DNA from: Gemmatimonas sp. UBA7669
Lineage (GTDB): Bacteria; Gemmatimonadota; Gemmatimonadetes; Gemmatimonadales; Gemmatimonadaceae
Assembly (NCBI RefSeq): GCF_002483225.1
Contig: NZ_DLHL01000015.1
Location: forward strand, 1 to 64,000
Length of the DNA stretch: 64,000 bases
Reading direction: 5' to 3'
This document shows positions 56,864 to 64,000 of the stretch, piece after piece; within the stretch, counting starts at the first letter, position 1; each line of letters opens with the position of its first letter. The notes under the pieces are model-generated. The model had not been told where the DNA came from. It worked only from the letters and a program-made list of their open reading frames with translations, and made no database searches. A program made the translations under genes and the position numbers.

Positions 56864-57943
56864 TCAGCTGGCGGATACCGGCGTGGGTGCGGGGCGCGTG
56901 GCGCCACGCCGCTCGGGTATGCCGGGCGCCACGTACCTGGGCAGCGGGAACTCACTCACCAGTTCCACCTCGGCCTTGCTGCCGAGGTACAGCGGCGTGC
57001 GCTGATGCAGTTCGGTGGGCTCGACATCGAGAATGCTGCCGTATCCATCGGTGGCCGCCCCACCAGCCTGCTCGGCAATGAACGCGAGCGGATTGGCCTC
57101 GTACAACAAACGCAGCTTGCCGCGCGGCGACTTCTCGTTGGCCGGATAACAGAACACACCACCGCCGAGCAGATTGCGATGGAAGTCGGCGACGAGTGAG
57201 CCCACGTATCGCACGTTCAGCGCCTTGCGCTGTCCGTCCAGTCCCCGATAGCGGCGCATGAGCGCGCGCGTGGGTTCGGGCCAGTCCTGCTCGTAGGCGT
57301 CGTTCACCGAGAGATAGCGCGCCCGCTCGGGGATGCGAATGTTGGGATGCGAGAGCAGGAACTCGCCAATGGACGGATCGAGCGTGAAGCCATGCGCGCC
57401 CTGTCCGGTGGTGTACACCATCATCGTGCTCGAGCCGTACAGGATGTAGCCCGCCGCCACCTGACGACGGCCCGGCTGCAGCAGGTCTTCCATCTCGCCG
57501 CGTGTGCCGCGCGTGATCTTGCGGAACACCGAGAAGATCGTGCCCACCGGCACGTTGACATCGATGTTGGATGAGCCGTCGAGCGGATCGAACAGCAACA
57601 CGTACTTGCCGCTGCGGAAACCCTCGGGGATCTGAATGATGTCGGGCTCTTCTTCCGACGCCATGGCGCAGAGACGGCCGCCATGATCGAAGGCCTTGAC
57701 CACGATTTCGTTGGCGATGACGTCGAGCTTCTGCTGGACCTCGCCCTGCACGTTTTCGTTGGTGGTGGCGCCGAGGATGTCGGCGAGGCCGGCGCTGCGC
57801 ACCTTGTTGGCGATCATCTTGCCGGCGAGCGCCATGTCGTAGAGGATGCCGGACAGCTCACCGGTGGCCTCCGGGAACATGCGCTCCTGTTCGATGATGA
57901 AACGCTCAATGGTGACGACCGAAGTCGCGGTGTGCTTGACCAC
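56864..57943 (-). CDS. fbp: Fructose-1,6-bisphosphatase class I
   Basis: A 359-residue gluconeogenic enzyme. Metal-site motifs are SEEEPD and FDPLDGSSNIDVNVPVG; substrate contacts are in RYVGSLVADFHRNLLGGG. The GTG at 57943 is chosen for AGGGAG eight bases upstream and because the family start VVKHTATSVVTIERFI follows; a longer frame has a low-complexity N-terminus. The tail after the catalytic core (ATRPAPTPVSAS) is extra. Confidence 0.95.
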   Translation of the reverse strand: MVKHTATSVVTIERFIIEQERMFPEATGELSGILYDMALAGKMIANKVRSAGLADILGATTNENVQGEVQQKLDVIANEIVVKAFDHGGRLCAMASEEEPDIIQIPEGFRSGKYVLLFDPLDGSSNIDVNVPVGTIFSVFRKITRGTRGEMEDLLQPGRRQVAAGYILYGSSTMMVYTTGQGAHGFTLDPSIGEFLLSHPNIRIPERARYLSVNDAYEQDWPEPTRALMRRYRGLDGQRKALNVRYVGSLVADFHRNLLGGGVFCYPANEKSPRGKLRLLYEANPLAFIAEQAGGAATDGYGSILDVEPTELHQRTPLYLGSKAEVELVSEFPLPRYVAPGIPERRGATRPAPTPVSAS

Positions 57944-58070
57944 GGCGGGACTCCCTGCAGGGGAAAGGGACGGCACGGAATACGGGGAAGCTCGCAAGGT
58001 CGAGGCCCCCCAGCAAGCGTTACGGGGGCGAGACTGCGTCTTCATGACGATGAAACACATGTAACAAGCG

Positions 58071-60650
58071 CTAGGGGACGCGCCATCGTTCCCCGCGGGA
58101 CTCAATCTCCAGTATCTGTCCGTCGGAACGCACCACGATGACACCCTCCAGGTCGGTGCGCAGCAGCGGCACGCCGCGGCCAAAGAAGGCCTCGAGGGTC
58201 TCGAGCGCGGGGTGGCCGTAGCGGTTGCCGGCCCCGAGGGACGCGAGGGCCACGCGCGGGGCTACCGCGTCCAGCAGGGCCGGCGACGAGCTCGTACGGC
58301 TCCCATGGTGGCCCACCTTGAGCACGTCGGCCTTGAGATCGTCAGGCGCATACTGCGAGAGCAGCCAAGCCTCCTCCTCACCTTCGGCGTCGCCGGTGAG
58401 CAGCAGGCGATGCGCGCCGTACCGCACGCGCAGCACGACGGACGTTTCGTTGGCATCGGGCTGCGCCGCGGTCCACGTGGAGTCAGGTGCCAGCACGTCG
58501 AAGTGCACCCCGTCGAGCGTGAGCGACTGTCCGGGGCGCACGCGCTGCCACCGTAGCTGCTGTTGCTGCACCCGCGAGAGCGCCTCGCGATAGCCGGGAC
58601 TGGTGCCCACCCACGCCGACTCCCACCAGAGACGTGGCCTCAAGGCCTGTACGACGCTGGCGGCGCCGCCGGCGTGATCATCGTGCGCGTGGGACAGCAC
58701 GAACAGTGCCAGCTCGCCGCCGCGACGCCTGAGATGCGGCACGACCGTACGGCGGCCCGCGTCGCCGCCCTGCCAGCGCGGCCCGGCGTCAACGAGTACC
58801 CAGCGACCGCGCGGCGTGCGCAGGGCCACCGCGTCACCCTGCCCCACGTCGAGCATGTGTAATTCAAGGACGTGGTGTGTGCGGTTCGGCCAGCCGAGAC
58901 GGGCTGTGATTGCCTGTATCGCCCCCTGCGCATCGGCGGCTGCCCACCAGAGTGTCGCGCATGCTGCCATCGCCGCACCGAGCCGCCAGCGCGTGGCGTC
59001 ATGCGTGCCCGCGCGCGAGGCCGTGCTGCGCACGAGCAACGCCAGCGTGAGGCCGGCGCCCACCGCCACCGAGAGACTTGGGGCCACGGGCCACACGGCA
59101 AAGGGCAGCCGGGCTGCCCACGCGGCCAGCGCGTCAAGCGCGGCCATGAGGGGCTGCGTGGCATCGGGCAACCAGATGGCCACCGTGGGCCAGGCGGCGC
59201 ACAGCATGGCCCAGGCCAGCGCCAGAAAGAGGGCGGGCTGCAGCACCCCCACAATGGGCGCCGCCGCAAGATTGGTGAGCGGTGCGACCATGCTGATGCG
59301 TCCGAAGGTCCAGGCAATGAGCGGCGCCGTTACCACCGTGGCGACAACGCCCGTAAGACACTCGGCCACCAGCCAGCCCCTGATGCCGCGCCAATGCGCC
59401 ATGCGTACGACTATTTCGCGAAGACGTTGCTGCGCGCGCTCCCCCACGTGAGTGTTGCCTGCGCGATGCGAGAAGCGGCGACGTTGTTTGATCGACTCTT
59501 CGCGCGCCCAGTGACGCCAGCGACGACGGGTCGCGCGCGCCGCGACCAGGGCCGCCATACCCGACACACTGAGTTGGTAGCCAAGGTCGGACACCACGAG
59601 TGGGTTGTGTGTTGGCACCAGGGCGCCGAGCGCGAGCGCGGTCCATTCGTGCACGGGTCGCTGCCAGCGCGCGGAGAGCGTGACGACTGCCAGCATGATG
59701 GCACTGCGCACCGCTGGTGCGGGCGCGCCAAGCAGCAACACATAGGCACACACCAACGCCAGCGCGGCCGGTTCGAGCCATTGGCGCGGCACACGCAGCA
59801 TGCCGCCCAGCGTGAGCAGCGCCGAGGCAATGATGGCCACGTGCATACCGGACACCGACAGCATGTGCACGAGTCCCGCGTCGGCATACTGGTCACGGAC
59901 GGCGTGGTCGATGCCATCCTGATCGGCTATGAGCAATGCGCGTACCAGCGGCGCCCGCGAGCGGAAGTTGGCGTCGATGTGTGTGCCGAGCGTGCCGCGC
60001 CAGCTTCGCAACAAGTCGTGCGATGGTGCGTCGAGCACACGCTGAACATCACCGCTTGGTGTCTGCTGCTGCGCACTCTGCTCGTGCGCACTCTGCTCAA
60101 TGCGTAGCCCGCGAGCCGTGGTGGTCACGACTCCGGGGGCGGTGAGACGCTGACCAGGACGTGGCAAGGGGCCGAACCATCGCAGGGTGGCCGGGACTGC
60201 GCAGCTACCGAGCGCCGGACGTGCCGGCAGTTGCGCCACGCCGCGCACGAAGCTGCCACGCTGCCCTCGGCCAGCGGCCACATCATCCACCAGCAGCTGC
60301 AGGGTGTCGCCTGACTGCGCCGCAGCGGCGAGCTCCGTGCGGCAACTCTGCTGTTCGATGCGCGCGGCCTGTGCTAACATGGCGCCGGCGAGGGCAAAAC
60401 ATGGCGCGACGATCAGACGGGCGTCGCGCCACCAGACCAACGGCATCGCCTGCGAGCGACTGCGCGGTTGGCCACTCTGCCTGAGACGTCGCATCAGGCC
60501 CACGAACACCGCGGCCACCAATAGCAGCGGCAGCGCGGCCGTCACGTCCACGCCGCGGCCTTGCACCGTCTGCGCCCCAAGCGAATCGGCGCGCCCCCCG
60601 ACGGCCAGGCCCAGCAGCCACCAGCACACCATATGCACAAGAAGCGGCAT
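58071..60650 (-). CDS. comEC: ComEC/Rec2-family DNA uptake channel
   Basis: An 859-residue membrane protein for natural DNA uptake. The N-terminal soluble domain is followed by the Competence region with many membrane helices (for example DAGLVHMLSVSGMHVAIIASALL). The C-terminal metallo-beta-lactamase-type domain has HMLDVGQGDAV, LSHAHDDHAGG and VGHHGSRTSSS. All three parts are present, so the protein appears complete. ComEA is not adjacent. Confidence 0.93.
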   Translation of the reverse strand: MPLLVHMVCWWLLGLAVGGRADSLGAQTVQGRGVDVTAALPLLLVAAVFVGLMRRLRQSGQPRSRSQAMPLVWWRDARLIVAPCFALAGAMLAQAARIEQQSCRTELAAAAQSGDTLQLLVDDVAAGRGQRGSFVRGVAQLPARPALGSCAVPATLRWFGPLPRPGQRLTAPGVVTTTARGLRIEQSAHEQSAQQQTPSGDVQRVLDAPSHDLLRSWRGTLGTHIDANFRSRAPLVRALLIADQDGIDHAVRDQYADAGLVHMLSVSGMHVAIIASALLTLGGMLRVPRQWLEPAALALVCAYVLLLGAPAPAVRSAIMLAVVTLSARWQRPVHEWTALALGALVPTHNPLVVSDLGYQLSVSGMAALVAARATRRRWRHWAREESIKQRRRFSHRAGNTHVGERAQQRLREIVVRMAHWRGIRGWLVAECLTGVVATVVTAPLIAWTFGRISMVAPLTNLAAAPIVGVLQPALFLALAWAMLCAAWPTVAIWLPDATQPLMAALDALAAWAARLPFAVWPVAPSLSVAVGAGLTLALLVRSTASRAGTHDATRWRLGAAMAACATLWWAAADAQGAIQAITARLGWPNRTHHVLELHMLDVGQGDAVALRTPRGRWVLVDAGPRWQGGDAGRRTVVPHLRRRGGELALFVLSHAHDDHAGGAASVVQALRPRLWWESAWVGTSPGYREALSRVQQQQLRWQRVRPGQSLTLDGVHFDVLAPDSTWTAAQPDANETSVVLRVRYGAHRLLLTGDAEGEEEAWLLSQYAPDDLKADVLKVGHHGSRTSSSPALLDAVAPRVALASLGAGNRYGHPALETLEAFFGRGVPLLRTDLEGVIVVRSDGQILEIESRGERWRVP

Positions 60651-60731
60651 GCGGGCACCATGGCACCGCCGCCGCTTCCGTGTTGCATCAATTTGTTGCG
60701 CGCGGTGTTCTGTGCACGCGTGTCGCCAGCC

Positions 60732-62084
<1,353 letters not shown>

Positions 62085-62091
62085 GGTTGAC

Positions 62092-63273
62092 TCAGGGCCG
62101 GATCTGCAGGCCGATACCGAACAGCCACGCCGACTCCGACGCAGCCTGTCCGCTGGCTGAGCGTGAGGCACGCTGCAGCGACAGATCGATGGACGCGGAC
62201 TCGCGGGCCACCGGAAGGCCGAGGCCCGTGGACCAGCGCGTCTCCCGCACCTGCGCCCCGCCCGTGTTGGCAAAGGGCAGCTGATTGCGCGCAAAGCCCG
62301 CGCGCACCAGCACCGGCACTCCGCGCAGGCGCGGGCCGGCCACTTCAGCACCGGCAAACAGGTTCTGGGCGTCGTAGGCCTTCACGCGCTCCGATCCCAT
62401 GCTCTCCATGTCGGACCATGACACCTGTTCCATGCCGACGGCAAACGTGGAGCCGGCAATGCCGTCGTAGCGCAGCGCGAGCCCCAGTCGATTGGGGACG
62501 CCACCCGTGGCGCGCACGGTATCGCGGATGCGTGCATCGAAGTCGTTGCCCATGCGATACGACGCATGCGCCGACAGGTTGGGCAACACCCGCAGTTCGC
62601 CGCCCACCGACAACGCCGTGCCAAAGTACGTGGCGCGCGACGAATCGATGACGCCACCGAAACGCAGCGTGTCGGCAAAGGTCCGCTCACGCGCGCCCAC
62701 ATGCTCGCCCGTCATGATGTGACCGGCGAGGCCCACACGCAGACGGCTGTTGGCCTGCCAGCCAATGGCCGCTCGCAGATCGCCGATGGCGCCGCGCATG
62801 TCGAGCTTGTCCGTGGTGGGCACGGAGACGCCATTGAGCAGCGCCGAACCGGTGGTGATGGTCGTGAACGAGCGATCGAGCAGACTGCTGGCGGCCAGCG
62901 ACACGGCCAGTCCACGTCCGGCCGGCACCGCCACCGTGAGCAGGGGAATGCGCTGCACAGTGGTGTTTTCGCTGCGGCCATTGAGGCGGAGCCGGCGATA
63001 CTCGGGCTCCGCCTGCGCGCTCAGTACGGTGCGCGTGAGGCCGCCAATGGACGCCGGGTTGATGGGCGACAAGGCATCGAACTCGCCGAAGGACCCGGCG
63101 GTGCCCGCCGCACGCGTGCTGAGGCCACCCACCGGATAGCCGAAACCCAGTCCGCTCAGGGTACCCTGCGCGTGCAACGCGCCAGAGCTCGTCACCAGCA
63201 GCGCGGCGGTTGCCACCGCGACGGCAGAACGCGAACGAAGAAAAGTGCTCAAACGAGTGCTCAATGACATCAT
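62092..63273 (-). CDS. Predicted outer-membrane beta-barrel protein
   Basis: A 393-residue exported protein (signal through SSGALHAQ) of mostly beta strands. It resembles barrel proteins of the OMPP1/FadL/PorV type in layout (GLGFGYPVGGLSTRAAGTAGSFGEFDALSPINPASI at the start, then regular strands), but I could not assign it firmly. The ATGATG start overlaps the stop of the upstream gene, so the two are translationally coupled and may form one surface unit. Confidence 0.78.
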   Translation of the reverse strand: MMSLSTRLSTFLRSRSAVAVATAALLVTSSGALHAQGTLSGLGFGYPVGGLSTRAAGTAGSFGEFDALSPINPASIGGLTRTVLSAQAEPEYRRLRLNGRSENTTVQRIPLLTVAVPAGRGLAVSLAASSLLDRSFTTITTGSALLNGVSVPTTDKLDMRGAIGDLRAAIGWQANSRLRVGLAGHIMTGEHVGARERTFADTLRFGGVIDSSRATYFGTALSVGGELRVLPNLSAHASYRMGNDFDARIRDTVRATGGVPNRLGLALRYDGIAGSTFAVGMEQVSWSDMESMGSERVKAYDAQNLFAGAEVAGPRLRGVPVLVRAGFARNQLPFANTGGAQVRETRWSTGLGLPVARESASIDLSLQRASRSASGQAASESAWLFGIGLQIRP

Positions 63274-64000
63274 GGCAGCACGAAGTCCGCGCGCGGGAGG
63301 TAGGTGATGCGAAGACGGGGACGCAGGCCGGCCGCCGCCTCACTGCTGAAGAAGCGCAACTCTGCCGGCTGGGCGCCCTCGAGGCCGATACGGAAGGCCA
63401 CGGCACGCGGCACGTTGAGCGGCAGTGTGCGCCAGGTCCGCGCGAGCGCCAGCACGTTGAGTGTGCGCAAACCGCTGTCCGACGGCACCAGGACGGCCGT
63501 GTCGACCGACGCAAAGGCCCCCTCGGCCGCCAGGTCCAGCACACGCCGCAGATTGTTGATGGAGTCGGTGGTGGTGGGCACGAGCGGAATGAGCGCCACC
63601 GTGTCGTTGGCGTTACCGAAACGCGAACGTGTCTGCGTGAGCAGCAGCTCGGCACGCACGATGGTGCTCGAGTCGGTAATGCGCAGCGGCACATTGAAGC
63701 GCAGGTAACTGCGATGCGCCGGATAGCCGCCCACCACCAGCGTACCCGGCGAGACACCGGCCGAGCCGAGGTCCGTGAGTGCGTAGACCTGATAGGCCAG
63801 CAACACGTCGGTGGTCGTGTTGCTGATGCTGGTGTTGGTGCCGAGGATGATGGGACGATACAGCGTGTCGGTGCGCGGATCGTAGCGCAGCGTGGGTGCG
63901 CCGGCTCCAAGCTGGAAGGCCCGCACGCGCAACTGCCCGCTGCCGCCGCTGATCTGCAGTCCCACGCGGAAGCGGGACCGGTTGGCGATCTTGCTTTCCA
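63270..64000 (-). CDS. Secreted hypothetical protein, 5' end beyond window
   Basis: The reading frame is open to the right edge, so only the C-terminal part (about 243 codons) is visible. It is rich in Ser, Thr and beta-strand patterns such as SYLRFNVPLRITDSSTIVRAELLLTQT and ELRFFSSEAAAGLRPRLRITYLP, resembling a secreted or surface sandwich protein. The visible part is translationally coupled to the barrel protein downstream. A start codon lies outside the window; an internal GTG at 63965 is not taken as the start because the frame continues upstream. Confidence 0.7.
   Translation of the reverse strand, partial: ESKIANRSRFRVGLQISGGSGQLRVRAFQLGAGAPTLRYDPRTDTLYRPIILGTNTSISNTTTDVLLAYQVYALTDLGSAGVSPGTLVVGGYPAHRSYLRFNVPLRITDSSTIVRAELLLTQTRSRFGNANDTVALIPLVPTTTDSINNLRRVLDLAAEGAFASVDTAVLVPSDSGLRTLNVLALARTWRTLPLNVPRAVAFRIGLEGAQPAELRFFSSEAAAGLRPRLRITYLPRADFVLP

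Overview
The window looks like high-GC chromosome (roughly two-thirds G+C by eye) from a member of the Gemmatimonadota, perhaps Gemmatimonas or a relative. This is inferred from the mix of genes: a SusC/SusD pair, several secreted beta-barrel and beta-propeller proteins, a FlgD/T9SS-tail-like secreted protein, a mannose-family PTS next to hprK, and a ribD-ribE-ribBA-ribH-nusB run. No rRNA gene and no CRISPR array were seen.

Left accessory region (1-7.8 kb): a tyrosine recombinase with a small upstream partner gene lies next to a truncated tRNA-Ser(CGA) gene, which looks like an attachment-site scar. A D-2-hydroxyacid dehydrogenase follows. Next comes a type II toxin-antitoxin pair of the Xre/MbcA-RES type. 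Its antitoxin carries a degenerate receiver-like N-terminal domain, and its toxin frame is cut by an in-frame TAG. After a TPR lipoprotein there is a second toxin-antitoxin pair of the RelE type, with direct-repeat operator-like sites.

Core region on the minus strand (7.8-40.9 kb): a serine hydrolase, tadA, an amidohydrolase-like lipoprotein and clpB come first. A B12/siderophore-type ABC importer is overlapped by recO, which contains an in-frame tandem repeat insertion. Then come a bifunctional-nuclease-family gene, metK with a hairpin leader, and a secreted trypsin-like protease of visibly lower GC. A long run of overlapping or nearly touching genes extends from 38.9 down to 23.5 kb: argS, a PfkB-family kinase, purM, a beta-barrel protein, ribD, ribE, ribBA, ribH, nusB, a glycosyltransferase, hprK and a complete mannose-type PTS (IIA, IIB, IIC, IID, HPr, EI). 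Their spacing suggests co-transcription. HprK sits with its substrate HPr, so phosphorylation of HPr at Ser46 and His15 could link sugar state to this locus.

Cell-surface region (38.9-55 kb): an FmdB-like protein without its zinc cysteines, a protein with two Rieske domains, and an M1 aminopeptidase. The SusC-like TonB receptor is interrupted by an in-frame TAG exactly where the family usually has Trp, and is followed by its SusD partner. Also here are a plug-only TonB-type protein, a Cu/Zn-SOD-like secreted protein, a chorismate mutase/prephenate dehydrogenase, and a divergent pair of beta-propeller-type proteins.

Right region (55-64 kb): a methylmalonyl-CoA mutase-type large subunit, class I fructose-1,6-bisphosphatase, ComEC, MiaB, an outer-membrane protein, and a secreted protein that runs off the right edge.

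The most notable signals that ordinary gene calling does not explain are: a dispersed repeat family built on GCAAACTGCGATAGCC, found after two stop codons and inside recO; two genes interrupted by in-frame amber codons with intact downstream homology; the receiver-fused antitoxin with its palindromic promoter region; and the half tRNA beside the integrase.
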